59,441 nt of DNA, taken from assembly GCF_000231115.1 (NCBI RefSeq), contig NW_006889837.1, positions 6,168-65,608 on the forward strand, written 5' to 3'. The notes beneath the pieces were generated by a model. It did no database searches, was not told the DNA's origin, and saw only the letters and a list, made by a program, of their open reading frames with translations. Source of the DNA: Vittaforma corneae ATCC 50505 (Eukaryota; Microsporidia; Nosematidae). Shown in pieces: positions 10,146-20,249 of the stretch. Each line of letters opens with the position of its first letter. Position 1 is the stretch's first letter. The position numbers were made by a program, and so were the translations under genes.

Positions 10146-10264
10146 AAGGCTTGGATTGATGGTTTTTGCCATTGTATTTGGATAATATTAAAAACATAAG
10201 AGATTTACAAGCCTTTCAATATTAACAGCATCTTTAATATATTTTGATTATTTATGCATAAAAC

Positions 10265-10861
10265 TTAGTCATAAAGTGGCTCAAAATGATCCGGCGTGTG
10301 TAAAATTTTCACTTCTGGCCCCTCCCCAAATGAGGTTTGAAATTTTTCGTCATCTGCAATCGAAATTACAGTTATTTTTAACTGTAGTGCATCTGCCAGA
10401 ACTGCCAGCTCAAAACTGCCCGCTCTTTGATCCATTGGATCTATGTGCTCTGCACAGTATTGTTTCAAGTCCATTTGTATGAAACTTTGGTATTTTTTCT
10501 CATTCATCTTTGCATGCGTTGAGCATATTAGTCTTAGATAAGCTGTAAATACAGTCAAGTCTTCGGAATCAAGATCATCCACTGAAATCTTCTCGATAAT
10601 CTCCTCTATAGATGTGATGTAGCATTCGTATACAACACTGGGCACATCCATCTCCTCAAATTCTTTTGTAAACCCGTAAAACATCGATTTGGCCCTTTCA
10701 TCTCGTAATAATGGAAATATAAGAAGCGTGACACTGGAGTACAGGCAGTTTCCGTCTCTATTACATTCTCTATAATGTTTCTCTTTGAGTGATTCTACGG
10801 CCTTTCCATATTTTGGATTGGCACTAAGAGGGTGTTTAGATACAGGAAGTAGTTCAGACAT
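10265..10861 (-). CDS. Otubain-like OTU cysteine protease (deubiquitinase)
   Basis: 198 residues. The OTU nucleophile motif is CNRDGNCLYSS, with the predicted catalytic cysteine at residue 39 next to the DGNC aspartate. The catalytic histidine fits HFEPLYD at the extreme C-terminus (H192). The spacing and the 'HF(Y)..LY' ending match the otubain family (peptidase C65), which cleaves ubiquitin chains. At 198 residues it is shorter than human OTUB1 (271), lacking most of the N-terminal arm that binds E2 enzymes. The ATG has ACCC directly before it (ggg at 10862-10864). It is convergent with the uL1 gene, whose stop lies 119 bases away. Confidence 0.82.
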   Translation of the reverse strand: MSELLPVSKHPLSANPKYGKAVESLKEKHYRECNRDGNCLYSSVTLLIFPLLRDERAKSMFYGFTKEFEEMDVPSVVYECYITSIEEIIEKISVDDLDSEDLTVFTAYLRLICSTHAKMNEKKYQSFIQMDLKQYCAEHIDPMDQRAGSFELAVLADALQLKITVISIADDEKFQTSFGEGPEVKILHTPDHFEPLYD

Positions 10862-11057
10862 GGGTGCAAGAAGGCAGAACCACTAAATTCAGGTGATGTT
10901 GAAAATATGATGAGCATTAAAGCAACATCGTCATGCAATAATAAACGACAGCGTTACAATAAAATATGATGATGTATGATATTTACTAGTCTTCGTGATT
11001 TACTACAAACATAATTTACTTACTGATGAAAACCAGTGGAATTCTCTTAAAATAACT

Positions 11058-12684
11058 CTACTCTTCCACAAGCACCTTTGAAAAGTAAGTCACTTCACCT
11101 TCTTGTCTTTTTAGAATTGTCAACTTTCTGCGTTGGTCTGCCTCCTCATTAGTGTTGTCTGGTGTCTCACTAACAGTTTGATTATCCTCTTGTATTTCAA
11201 AAACCTTTAGATTAAGAGCCTTAAGAAGATACTGTTCTGAAATCTCATTAAGCTCATCCTTTGAAATGAAATCATTAAGGCTCTCCATCTCCTCTTCACA
11301 TTTTTCGGTATATGCTGCCATTTGGTTCATTTTTTCTTCTTCGCTCATCAGTCTGTTATCAATGCTACTAGAATATGAAATAGAATGCTCAGTATTCGAA
11401 TCCTCGCTGATGAAGGCGTCGGCTTTATTCACTTTAATAAACTCCCAAAGAGTATAAATCTTCAGAAATGCAACTAACTTATAGTACATTTCCCTGTTAA
11501 CCGTGAAAAGGCCCTCAAAAGGCACATGCCCTTTTAAAAATATCGAGACATCCTTCAATATCTTGTCAATGTCTGAAACATCCTTATATTTCATGTATAT
11601 AAGTATTCTTCGTAATTTTTCTACGTCAATTCCAAATGGCGTGGTAGAAGATAAAGATGCAAGTTCCCCTAAGATAGCTATAGCTTGCTTCAAGGATGAG
11701 GAAAAATCTTGAATCAACTATAAAATGGTTTCTTGCATGATGTTTTAGTTTTTTATGCATAAAAGAGTCCCCTGAATTAAAGAGCCCTCTATCTCTAAGT
11801 TCACCAACTACTTGCCTGGATAGCTTTAGCTTTTCTGGTTCCGTGGCGCCCCAAAAATTTACAAAGTCCCATGGTAATAATAGAGGATCTTGTGCCTTTT
11901 TTATATAGTTCTCTAAAAACTGCTTATAAAACTTACTGTTTGATATATCAGACGGTAGTATATTAGAGCCTGTATCTGCAACCTTAGCGGTAGAATCTTT
12001 GGATGTCCAAAGTCGAATAGCAGAAAGTTTCGGCTTGAGACCAAGAAGCTTCATATACACGAATATGACTATATACACAGCATATACAAGAATGACTACA
12101 AAAATTGAGAGATACACGAAAAGTATGCGAAAAGCTTCAACAATCATTGCAATTAAAAAGGAACCCAGAAACCAAATTAGGTGTCTAATCATCAAAAGGG
12201 TGCAGATAAAATTCCAAAAATGCCTTCCTGCTTCCCTGAGGTTATTGCCTGACTTTGAGAAATCTCCAGTTACAAAAACTCCAGATGGAAGATTAATTAC
12301 AGAAAGAACGAGCTCAAAAAAACTGGATACAAATTCGACAACCATTTTTATGCACAAATTGCAGAATTTCTTACTCTCAACTGCAGGAAATAGCGTAGTA
12401 GATGTTGAATCCCAAGCCTTAATAAATTTAGGAATCCACCCAAATGAGTATTTAACAACGCTATCTCTTGACATAGCTATCTTTGAAAGAATACTGGTGG
12501 GAAGTACATTCCACCCAAAAATTTTAATGTGGGGAAGAAACTCTGCCAAAATAACTATAAGACCCCAGAATATGGCAACATTGGTGATACTTAATTCAAA
12601 TAGTGTAAAACTTGTCGTAATCTGCTGCTCTGGTTGTATACTTGCATCATTCTGCATGCTTTGCGTTTTTGATATGTCTTGCAT
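11058..12684 (-). CDS. Multi-pass membrane protein of unknown function; one frame break
   Basis: Two overlapping frames (to 11626, and 11717-11058) read as one protein of about 540 residues. The first part has several hydrophobic segments: TNVAIFWGLIVILAEF, a stretch around FELVLSVINLPSG, IRHLIWFLGSFLIAMIVEA, and FVYLSIFVVILVYAVYIVIF. The second part is soluble, acidic and helical and ends in LKRQEGEVTYFSKVLVEE. The join falls at a five-base T tract (aaaaa 11702-11706 on the plus strand); removing one T gives a continuous reading. The start at 12684 is chosen over an upstream ATG at 12747 because it follows AAAATTTACCCATCGAAA. I do not recognise the family. The second part could instead be a separate gene, but it has no start codon after its upstream stop at 11718-11720. 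Confidence 0.6.
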
Positions 12685-12706
12685 TTTCGATGGGTAAATT
12701 TTTGCA
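12685..12706 (-). promoter_or_regulatory. AAATTTACCC start motif
   Basis: On the minus strand AAAAATTTACCC lies 7-20 bases before the ATG at 12684, near-identical to the block in front of the uL1 gene. It decides the start of the membrane-protein gene. Confidence 0.6.
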
Positions 12707-12767
12707 AAAGTTTTATGCAAGGAAAAGTAGAATGTTAAGCTGAGCATTCCATTTTACTTCTGAATAA

Positions 12768-12950
12768 TCATTGTTTGTCAGTGTTCGTTTTAGATATCCA
12801 AGTACTGCTTTCTAGCACATATTGGCTTTCATTCCACAGCGGGTATTGTTCAAAATTTAACATAGATTGGGCTTTTAATTGAGAACTGTGGGTTGAGATT
12901 GCCAAGATGGTAAAGTAGCAAATAAAGATTTTGAATATAGAGATGTGCAT
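12768..12950 (-). CDS. Possible small secreted protein, 60 residues
   Basis: The frame encodes an N-terminal hydrophobic stretch (FKIFICYFTILAIST) that looks like a cleavable signal peptide, followed by about 30 polar residues without cysteines. ATGCCCAAACA stands directly before the ATG, fitting the start-motif layout. No family recognised. A chance frame is possible given the size; conservation in a relative would decide. Confidence 0.35.
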   Translation of the reverse strand: MHISIFKIFICYFTILAISTHSSQLKAQSMLNFEQYPLWNESQYVLESSTWISKTNTDKQ

Positions 12951-13281
12951 TGTTTGGGCATCAAGTATATCATTTTTAAAATAAAAGGATTGAACAAATC
13001 TGTAAAAGCCCTATTAAGTGGAATGGCGTGCATACACGCATTCCATACGCACAGATTGATGTAAAACTTAATGAAGAGCCTTGGGATGCTTACAAATCAG
13101 AAAAGGGTTCCACCAGTATGGCTACTGCAATATTTAACACTTCTGCTATATCCAATAGAAAAAAGCAACTGTAAGTCAATCCTACCTTAATTTAATTCTA
13201 ACTTATTGTGCTATTTGTTGCCAAGCTGTTAGTTCTTGAATGTTTATAAATGATGGCTAGATACGTCTATATTAAGTACTG
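12951..13281. other. Intergenic with a small hairpin
   Basis: No gene seen. Bases 13021-13043 form a hairpin (GAATGGCGTG, four-base loop, CACGCATTC) with one bulged G. The region lies upstream of the small secreted frame and downstream of the Fcf1 stop. No RNA-gene boxes were recognised. Confidence 0.4.
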
Positions 13282-13818
13282 TTAGTACAATGATCCACCT
13301 GCAAACCTCTCTGTCATGCACTTGTGTCCCCTAAAAAACACCACAGGCACCAGTGGTATTTTCTTAATTCTCTGCCTAAGGTTAGTGTCCGTGGTAGCCA
13401 CAATATAACATCTAAACTCTTTGATTCTATTTATTATGCAGTCATCTGCATATGTTCCCTTATGACTACATTTCAGGGTCTCAATCTTCAATCCTTTAAT
13501 CATATTCAATGCCACCCTATATACTCTTCCAAGCTTTTCCAGTTCTCCAAACACACACTCTGGGACTAGCAGATCGACTTCCCCCTCTAAGCATTCAATC
13601 AGAGATTGTTCCAAATCCATTTTCTTTCTGATACAATCATTTATGAAATTAGTATCAAGAATAACTTGGTATGGCGGTTTAATAGGTGCACTAAGCACTC
13701 CTCTCTCCAGCTCTGCTGCAGACATCGACGACTCTATTGACTCTTCTAGTATTTCGTTCTTTTCTTTGGCTTTATAAGCCATTTTCTTAATTTTTCTCAA
13801 CTTTGCTTTTTGGCCCAT
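13282..13818 (-). CDS. FCF1: rRNA-processing endonuclease Fcf1/Utp24
   Basis: 178 residues from MGQKAKLRKIKK, matching the MG-K-KTRK start of the family (yeast 189, human 198). The PIN domain has the metal-binding acids in ILDTNFINDCI, ECVFGELEKLG, KGTYADDCIINR and IVATTDTNLRQRIKKIPLVPV. The C-terminus RGHKCMTERF matches the family 'RGHRYSIERLP' end. In the SSU processome it cuts pre-rRNA at sites A1 and A2 around the 18S 5' end. The frame is open upstream to 13863, but the ATG at 13818 fits the conserved N-terminus. Confidence 0.93.
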   Translation of the reverse strand: MGQKAKLRKIKKMAYKAKEKNEILEESIESSMSAAELERGVLSAPIKPPYQVILDTNFINDCIRKKMDLEQSLIECLEGEVDLLVPECVFGELEKLGRVYRVALNMIKGLKIETLKCSHKGTYADDCIINRIKEFRCYIVATTDTNLRQRIKKIPLVPVVFFRGHKCMTERFAGGSLY

Positions 13819-13989
13819 GGCTATGAAGGAAAAATTCGTTATAAAGAAGAAAATTAAAATCAATTCGCTAATTTATTCAATAAAAGGCAGCAACCATATC
13901 ACCAAATTTGGCATGCATCCAAAATGGCTATCAATTTAATCCGACACGTCACAACTGAGTATGCGCATGGTGATGCTGTTAATTAGCTA

Positions 13990-15081
13990 CTAGCTTGTGG
14001 CATCACTGTTCGTTGTCTTCCTTTCAAGTGAAACTCTCGAGATGGCATTATCATGTGCTACATACAAAGACGATCCAATAAGAATAATGCTATTGATCTG
14101 TCCATGAACTGCCAAAATAATGTCGCTTGTTCCGTTGCAAACACCATTATTAATCCTCTCAACAGCTACGTATTTCTGAGAAGCATGAATTACTGCATTT
14201 CCTTTCAACTCAAGAGCATTTGAATATCTGAAAGTATTGATATACTCGTCTATCTTTCCACTTTCTAGACTTATTTTTATAATTAAATGGCATGAGCTGA
14301 GTGCCACCAAGTTACCATCGTGTATTTTTAAGGCAGTTAATCCTCCTGGCGTTTTATGCACTTTAATTGATTTGGTCGATCTCTCATAGATACAAATAGA
14401 ACCATGACCCTGTATCCATGCAACTATATCGCTGTTCATTTGTATACTTCTAACAGAAGCCCCTAAAGCTGGCTTTCCAGCAATCTTTTCAATTGTATTG
14501 AGGTCGGCATTCACTAAATATATTGAATTTGCACATCCAACAGCAATATGCTTTTTGTAGGCACTGCAGCATCTTATCTCATCCGGGACTTCTAAAAATC
14601 CCCCACCATCAACTTTAAATATGCTATCAGAAGCGTAGCCATACAACTCCCTTCCCACAAATATTCCCACAGTCCTGCTATTATTCTTCATGTATATTTC
14701 ATTTTTAGTGACTAACTGGTCTTGGTCAACTTCGAAAATTTTTCCTTCATATGTGAGATAAAACAGCTTGTCTTGGAACAACGCAAAAGAGCGGACAACG
14801 TCGCTGCAATGCATTGATGAATCTGCACCGATGTCCTTTTCATCAATATAGTCGATGTCTAGCACGTCTTCGGTGCACAAATTACATTTCTCTATTATGC
14901 TTATCAGATTTTCGAGTATTCTTTCGTTTTTGTAGAACAAAAAGTATTGGCTGTTTGTGTGCAGAATTGTGTTAAGAAGAGAAGTAAGAAAGAGTCTATC
15001 TGCACTGGAATCCACCTGTAACACCTCAGTTGACTGGCATGGCCTAAGTTTATTGGCAAATTTAACGAGGATGCTGCTCAT
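13990..15081 (-). CDS. Hypothetical protein, possible beta-propeller
   Basis: 363 residues. After a helical first 90 residues the sequence becomes a series of short beta-type blades without canonical WD dipeptides: FALFQDKLFYLTYEGKIFEV, TVGIFVGRELYGYASDSIFKV, KHIAVGCANSIYLVN, GNLVALSSCHLIIKI, INSIILIGSSLYVAHDNAIS. This pattern suggests a six- or seven-bladed propeller, such as a divergent WD40 or nucleoporin-like protein. That is inference. ACCC directly precedes the ATG (ggg 15082-15084). No confident family. Confidence 0.7.
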   Translation of the reverse strand: MSSILVKFANKLRPCQSTEVLQVDSSADRLFLTSLLNTILHTNSQYFLFYKNERILENLISIIEKCNLCTEDVLDIDYIDEKDIGADSSMHCSDVVRSFALFQDKLFYLTYEGKIFEVDQDQLVTKNEIYMKNNSRTVGIFVGRELYGYASDSIFKVDGGGFLEVPDEIRCCSAYKKHIAVGCANSIYLVNADLNTIEKIAGKPALGASVRSIQMNSDIVAWIQGHGSICIYERSTKSIKVHKTPGGLTALKIHDGNLVALSSCHLIIKISLESGKIDEYINTFRYSNALELKGNAVIHASQKYVAVERINNGVCNGTSDIILAVHGQINSIILIGSSLYVAHDNAISRVSLERKTTNSDATS

Positions 15082-16064
15082 GGGTAAGAAAATCGATGGT
15101 GCAGTAAAAATCCAAGATGGAAAAAGAGTAAAATGCAGAAGCCTTCCTGGTATTTTTCAAGTTATTGTGGTGCGATAAGTTACACCCAATAGCACATTCT
15201 AGTTGATTTATCTTTCTAGCAAAGATAGTTGGCATTTGATCCTATTAAAAACCAAATGTATCGTTGGCATTCGTTGTATTGTATTCCCCATTGATCTTCG
15301 TAAATATTTTACTTTGCCAAGCATCAACTATATTTTTTGAATAAAGTTTTCAAAAAGTCCATTAATAACCAAAATTTGTAATGAAAATGCAATCAGGGAT
15401 TGTATCATCTGAAAGACAGCGTAAAAGCGCCGTTGTGAGGATGCACAGTATGTGAAAGCATTTCAAAGCTAAGCTGGTAAGTAGGGTAAAAGTTGTTTGA
15501 TATTTCATTAGATTTTACCGTTGTGGTGAATGTGATGTAGAACTTTTGCTTTGGCTTTCTTTACTACTTAGCTTCGGGAACAGTGCAAAATAACCATGGG
15601 AAAGCCCCAGAAGTAGATTTATGAGAATCCCCTCATCCGGCTTTGGCTATTCTCTTTACGAATACTATGCATTTCTACTTCAGTAATGTGCTCTTGATGT
15701 CTGAAACAAAGTTCCTGGAAATGTTTTGCGCAGTGAATGTTATTGCGTCTAACGTGATTGTCTCTTTGTAGCCTTAATAGTTTGCATAAAAAAGGATAGC
15801 TCAACTGATAGATAAGTGAAACATGACTAAAACCTAGCTCCAGAGGATGTAGATATTGACGATTTAAATTAATTTTGTACAACAAGGAGTATCTGGCAAA
15901 AAGACGGATCACACCAGCATTAGCTGCTAGCATATAAAACGAAGTTTTATCTGATACAACCACCAAACCATCTTCCTGCTCATTACACTTGATACCGTTT
16001 CATTTATTCAGTAACAGTCATCACTGATACACATACTCACCTGTCATGTCATATCTTTAAATAA
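15082..16064. other. Long gap without a convincing gene
   Basis: 983 bases between two divergent genes. A 115-codon minus-strand frame (15619-15966) resembles no family and has an unusual H/R/L-rich composition. TTTTGCGCAGTG at 15724-15735 recalls the 5' part of U4 snRNA, but the following bases do not form the expected 5' stem-loop. The segment 15400-15650 is less AT-biased than the surrounding spacers and could hide a structured RNA. Nothing firm. Confidence 0.4.
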
Positions 16065-17189
16065 ATGCCCTGTTTGGATATGCCACACATGTTTTTAATA
16101 TTTGCACTCTTGCTGTTATCATATCAGAAAGGTTGCCTAAACGATGAGGGAACATACCAAATAGGCGTAAAGATATATGCTGATAGAAATTCTCGCCATG
16201 TGATTACAAACTACATCCACCACATTCTCCCACATGCCTTTACTGAGCACATTGAGCCATCCCATACAGAGTTTGAATCTGCACACATAAAGCACTATTT
16301 CGGGGCAATATTCAACGCTGTGAATAAGACATTGAAGGGTACGAACGTGCAGTTCAAGGCCGATTATTCCGAGCTTTTCAAACATGAGTATTCCGAACTA
16401 CACGAAAAATACTGTGGATATTTTTCAAACATAACGGCAATAACTGAAAATTTCTTGAACGACTTTAAGGACCCTCACTCGCTAGGAGACAACAAAATAC
16501 TGCTAGTGGACTGTAGACACAACAATGCATTTCTGCCCACAAGTAGCCATATGGCAAGTAAGAATCGATGTGGAAAGATTCACGGTATACTCCTTACTGA
16601 TCCTGAAATAATGAAGCACAAAATAGCCGAAGGACTGTACAGAATATTCTCAACAAAGAGCATATCCCAGATTCAGGGCATTAATGGTGCCATATTGGCT
16701 GATATTTGCCAATATGTGCAGTTCTGTAATGCAAACTACGATAAAACAGGCATTTTCACTAAGGATCTGGGAATGCTGACTCATAAGACTCTTTCTGACG
16801 GGGGAATAAAGGGATATGGATATAATATAGCAGGAAGATTTGTTAAAAACTTTGGACACGATTTTACACGAAACATTGAATATGAGGACAGCCAGTACAA
16901 CCATCATGACCACGGATTCTTCCACGGAGATGACGGTTACTATCACAGAAGACACGATGTTCATGATGATGATAGTTGCCACAGAATTGACGATCATCAC
17001 TACAACCACCATAACCACCGCGACGAGCATGAGCCGCATTTAAATGAACCTAATCACTATAGCCATGGTGAGCAGCATAGTGTTCATACAGATGAGCCAC
17101 ACTATGGAGAAAACCATGAACAGCCGGCCAATGACAGAGACACAAGACGTAGTAATGGTATTGTTGTTAATCACAAAGAACTTCATTAA
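16065..17189 (+). CDS. Secreted protein with histidine-rich C-terminus
   Basis: 374 residues. A clear signal peptide (PHMFLIFALLLLSYQKGCLN) starts at residue 6; the in-frame ATG at 16080 may be the true start. The middle (about 25-275) is a globular domain with cysteines and several N-glycosylation-type sites (NKT, NIT). The last 100 residues are strongly rich in His, Asp, Tyr and Glu (for example HHDHGFFHGDDGYYHRRHD and HHYNHHNHRDEHEPH). Such a tail could bind metal ions. In microsporidia, secreted low-complexity proteins are often spore-wall or polar-tube components, but no known spore-wall domain is recognised, so that role is inference. Asp/His codons are mostly GAT/GAC and CAT/CAC repeats, creating open frames on the other strand. 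Confidence 0.75.
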   Translation: MPCLDMPHMFLIFALLLLSYQKGCLNDEGTYQIGVKIYADRNSRHVITNYIHHILPHAFTEHIEPSHTEFESAHIKHYFGAIFNAVNKTLKGTNVQFKADYSELFKHEYSELHEKYCGYFSNITAITENFLNDFKDPHSLGDNKILLVDCRHNNAFLPTSSHMASKNRCGKIHGILLTDPEIMKHKIAEGLYRIFSTKSISQIQGINGAILADICQYVQFCNANYDKTGIFTKDLGMLTHKTLSDGGIKGYGYNIAGRFVKNFGHDFTRNIEYEDSQYNHHDHGFFHGDDGYYHRRHDVHDDDSCHRIDDHHYNHHNHRDEHEPHLNEPNHYSHGEQHSVHTDEPHYGENHEQPANDRDTRRSNGIVVNHKELH

Positions 17190-17364
17190 ATTTGTAAATA
17201 AAACTATAACTGGCGTAAATTTTATAGAAAAGACGACATTTGCTCATTAGCTATAATTTTAGTACAGAGTAAAACTAATTCAAGTGTAGCCATGCACAAC
17301 TTATACTACCGATCTATTGCAATCCCATGCTTGTCATCTTTATGCCACCCCAAAAAGTGCTGGA

Positions 17365-18077
17365 ATGAAAACAGACATAAACAAGAAACTCCTCAAATTA
17401 GTCTCAACAGAGGTTCTTCTTCAGCTGGGCTTTGAAAGATCCACAGAGCAAGCATTGAACATTATAACTGAGATTTTTAGTTTCTATCTTGAGTCACTGA
17501 TCAAGAAGGCAATTTCAGTCCAAAAGTCTGATGGCAAAGACGATAGTAATGAAGGCAGTGCTAACACATCTCATCTGGACTGCAGATACCTAATTGAGGA
17601 CACATACCATGAAGAGCAATATCAAATAAAGGAGCTAGTCAAGTTTATGGAGCAGCAAATAGCTTTAAAAACCCAATTAACAAATAGGCATGATGTAGAA
17701 TGCGAAGAGTCGCTTTTTCATGCCCTGAGACTCCTTCCGAAGGGAGCATCCCTCAGAAGCGTATTTAAAAATACTCGAGGAGCAACACTTGAAGAAAAAA
17801 AAACCGGGAGATAACCGAGGATATTTTTGTGGATAAATTTATGAGCGATTTTATTGAAAAATGCTCCTCGGAGGAGAGTGTAAGGATTGTTCATGAGTAT
17901 TCATTTGATTGTTCGAAGATTATAGAGAATGCCAAAGGCAACGGACTTGTGCCCTTTGAAAAGATGAATACAAAACCCAAAGAGTGGATTTATGAAATAC
18001 GGGATTGGGTTCTGGCTGAGCAAGAGCTTTTAATTGATGATTTTTACGGTACCGAAAAGTACAAAGTGATGATGTAG
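17365..18077 (+). CDS. Histone-fold (BTP/TAF-type) transcription protein; one frame break
   Basis: From MKTDINKKLLKLVSTEVLLQLGFERSTEQALNIITEIF the N-terminus matches the bromodomain-associated (BTP) histone fold of TAF3, TAF8 and Spt7. The frame ends in a nine-base A tract (17795-17803). With one more A it continues (NREITEDIF...) to 18077, giving about 237 residues. These proteins pair with another histone-fold protein in TFIID or SAGA. A TAF7 gene 525 bases downstream fits a TFIID link, but gene order is weak evidence in eukaryotes. CACCCC lies about 20 bases before the ATG. Which of TAF3, TAF8 or a related factor it is cannot be told by eye. An A9 tract is both a classical error site and a natural slippage site. 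Confidence 0.65.
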
Positions 18078-18208
18078 AAACTCAGTTTAATAGATAAAAT
18101 AAAGCTTATTTGTTTAATAAAATGGATACTATTCTAACCTTGCCCAATCAAATCTACTTTAACTATCGAGTATCAAGCATTCATTAAGTACATTAAAAAC
18201 ACTTGATG

Positions 18209-18568
18209 TCAATTATCAAGCATCTCTGCAAACTTTCTTAAGCGCTCGGTCTTTTCCTCATACTTACACACTTCCTTCTCTGCCTTTTGTACTATTCCTT
18301 CGAAGTACCTTAAAACATTCTTTTCCTCAATCATAAACCTCATATAATCCTCAGGAATCTCAATGTCCTTTCCCATTTCCCTCAGCTCATTTCCCTTCTC
18401 TACTATCCTTTTAATCACCTCCGCGGGAAACGTCTCTGTTGCTCTATCCTCACAGATGTTCTTTAATCTTTCAAACTCTTCACTCAAAAGCTGTATCGCT
18501 CTTTCCATTTCCTTGTAGTTTTCGTTCTTTGAAAACACTATCTTATTTCCCCTCTGAAAAGCTTTCAT
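18209..18568 (-). CDS. Small helical hypothetical protein
   Basis: 119 residues, nearly all predicted helix and charged (E/K/R-rich), for example YKEMERAIQLLSEEFERLKN and KAEKEVCKYEEKTERLRKF, suggesting a short coiled coil. No family recognised. It is divergent from the TAF7 gene with 33 bases between the two start codons, so they must share a promoter region. The base choice and size look like a true gene, but support is limited. Confidence 0.6.
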   Translation of the reverse strand: MKAFQRGNKIVFSKNENYKEMERAIQLLSEEFERLKNICEDRATETFPAEVIKRIVEKGNELREMGKDIEIPEDYMRFMIEEKNVLRYFEGIVQKAEKEVCKYEEKTERLRKFAEMLDN

Positions 18569-18601
18569 TCAAGCCACCTTTCTAAAAGAAGGGTGTTATA
18601 A

Positions 18602-19501
18602 ATGGAGCAGGAATTCATCCTAAGACTACCAGAAACACTCAGAAATGTTAACCCAAAGGATTGCAAACTGGTTAAAACATCTCAGAAGGAGGTTAACTTC
18701 ATGGTGGGAGCTAGAACATATCCTGGAATAATATGCAAACTTCCTACAATTGTTGAGAGTCAGAAAGTGGTGGACAACAAACTGTATAAAATAGCAGATA
18801 TATCCGCCCTTGTTGTGGTGTATGAGGACAGCAATTTCAACGTAGATGACGAGATATGCAAGTATGAATCATCAGGATTAACACCTCCGATGTATTATGC
18901 AAGAGAGAGAAGGTTTGCTAAGACTGCAGTCCGAACAGAAGATGTAGAGAGGATTGAAAGAAAGGTCGCCGAGTTGCTCAAGGCAGACTCCAAAGCGCTT
19001 AAGGTTGAGGTTGCTATGAGCGAAAAGGATAGTACGGAGGCTGACATTGATATGCTAGCAGCCGAAATTGAAAGTGAGCTTATAAGTTTTAAAAGCACTG
19101 CTGCAGAAGTCCCAAAAGCCCAAGCGAGAACAGAGGAGAATGCTTTGGAAGTGGCTGGAAATGGAAGAGAAGCAGAAGGTACTGGAACATCAGAGCATTC
19201 CAAAGGGGTATTCGAGCAGCAAGTCAAACCAAGTGGTATTATTCGAGATAAGTCCATGAGGTCAGTTGAGCCAGCCAATATAGACGAGTCTCCCACCAAG
19301 CCTGAACAGCATGCCAAACTAAACGACTCGAAAAGTGAACTTTTAAAATCGCCAGAGATTTTGGAGCTTGAACAGAAAATCAAGGAAAAACAAGAACAGT
19401 TCGACAGGGCTGTCAATCCTATTTTAAAGAAGAGGTTTGAGCAGGCGCTTGAGACATTGAATGCTGAGTATCAAAGAAAATTAGAGGAGCAAAAGAAGTA
19501 G
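18602..19501 (+). CDS. TAF7: TFIID subunit TAF7
   Basis: 299 residues. The N-terminal TAFII55 domain is clear: EQEFILRLPETL, ICKLPTIVESQKVVDNKLYKIADISALVVVY and GLTPPMYYARERRFAK, each with a direct counterpart in human and yeast TAF7. The acidic middle (120-250) is divergent, and residues 255-299 form a coiled coil (LEQKIKEKQEQFDRA...), also typical. TAF7 binds TAF1 within TFIID and restrains its activity until initiation. The ATG at 18602 gives the family start directly. It is convergent with NTH1, whose stop is 44 bases away. Confidence 0.92.
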   Translation: MEQEFILRLPETLRNVNPKDCKLVKTSQKEVNFMVGARTYPGIICKLPTIVESQKVVDNKLYKIADISALVVVYEDSNFNVDDEICKYESSGLTPPMYYARERRFAKTAVRTEDVERIERKVAELLKADSKALKVEVAMSEKDSTEADIDMLAAEIESELISFKSTAAEVPKAQARTEENALEVAGNGREAEGTGTSEHSKGVFEQQVKPSGIIRDKSMRSVEPANIDESPTKPEQHAKLNDSKSELLKSPEILELEQKIKEKQEQFDRAVNPILKKRFEQALETLNAEYQRKLEEQKK

Positions 19502-19544
19502 TCAACTTAATAAAAAGTTAATAATTTATGAACGGCTTCCTTGT

Positions 19545-20249
19545 TTAGCTTGAAGTATTACTGCCATTTACCTTGCTATTGACTTTGTTATTCTTTGATG
19601 CGATTACCATATTATAGTACGGACATCTATCCTGCACACTACACTCCCCACACTTAGGCTTAATTGCCTTGCAGATCATCTGCCCAAACCCCACGAACAC
19701 CCGGTTCACTTCGGGCCACTCATCTCGGTCGAATATGCTCTCTAGGGCCCTTCTTGTATGCTCCGGATCCTTTGTACACACCAATCCTATTCTATTTGAG
19801 ACTCTATGAACATGTGTGTCTACTGATATTCCTTCATTTCTACCTAGCGCATGGTTCAAATACAGATTTGCCATCTTCTTTCCCACGCCAGGAAGTTTCA
19901 GAAGCTCTTCGAAGGTTTCTGGCATTTTATCTTTCACTTTTCGACTGATTTCATACAGAAACTTCAGTTTTTTATTGTGAAACCCTACCTTCTTAAGACA
20001 TTTTGACACATCCTCTTCTCTTGAGTTCAGCACATTTTCCGGGGTAAGTATCCCCAATGTTCCATTCAAAGATTCAATGGCAGAGTATGTTATTTCATCT
20101 TTTGTTTGGGAGGAGAGAAGAAGGAATACAAGTATTTGAAAGTTTTTGATATCCTTGGGATATGCATGGCCCACACATGAACTGCCCATGCTGTCCACCG
20201 GTGCCTCTAATTTGTCTCGTTGTTTTTTGATCTCAAAGTATAGGTCCAT
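19545..20249 (-). CDS. NTH1: Endonuclease III DNA glycosylase/AP lyase
   Basis: 234 residues, close to the bacterial enzyme (211) and lacking the long N-terminal targeting extension of many eukaryotic forms. The helix-hairpin-helix LPGVGKKMANLYLNHALG carries the catalytic lysine, and VDTHVHRVSNRIGLV carries the catalytic aspartate. The [4Fe-4S] loop is perfect (C-x6-C-x2-C-x5-C in CKAIKPKCGECSVQDRCPYY). It removes oxidised pyrimidines and nicks the abasic site in base-excision repair. The Fe-S cluster needs the mitosomal and cytosolic assembly pathway that microsporidia keep. GCCCTGTAAGCTTCA stands before the ATG. Confidence 0.95.
   Translation of the reverse strand: MDLYFEIKKQRDKLEAPVDSMGSSCVGHAYPKDIKNFQILVFLLLSSQTKDEITYSAIESLNGTLGILTPENVLNSREEDVSKCLKKVGFHNKKLKFLYEISRKVKDKMPETFEELLKLPGVGKKMANLYLNHALGRNEGISVDTHVHRVSNRIGLVCTKDPEHTRRALESIFDRDEWPEVNRVFVGFGQMICKAIKPKCGECSVQDRCPYYNMVIASKNNKVNSKVNGSNTSS

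Noticed and set aside
15724..15735. U4 snRNA 5' end (TTTTGCGCAGTG)
   Set aside because: The expected k-turn stem-loop and Sm site do not follow at the usual distances; an 11-base match can occur by chance on two strands of 59 kb.
16137..17250. Several extra frames over the histidine-rich gene on both strands
   Set aside because: They are read-through of GAT/CAT-rich codons in other frames and carry Val/Met/Thr-only composition.
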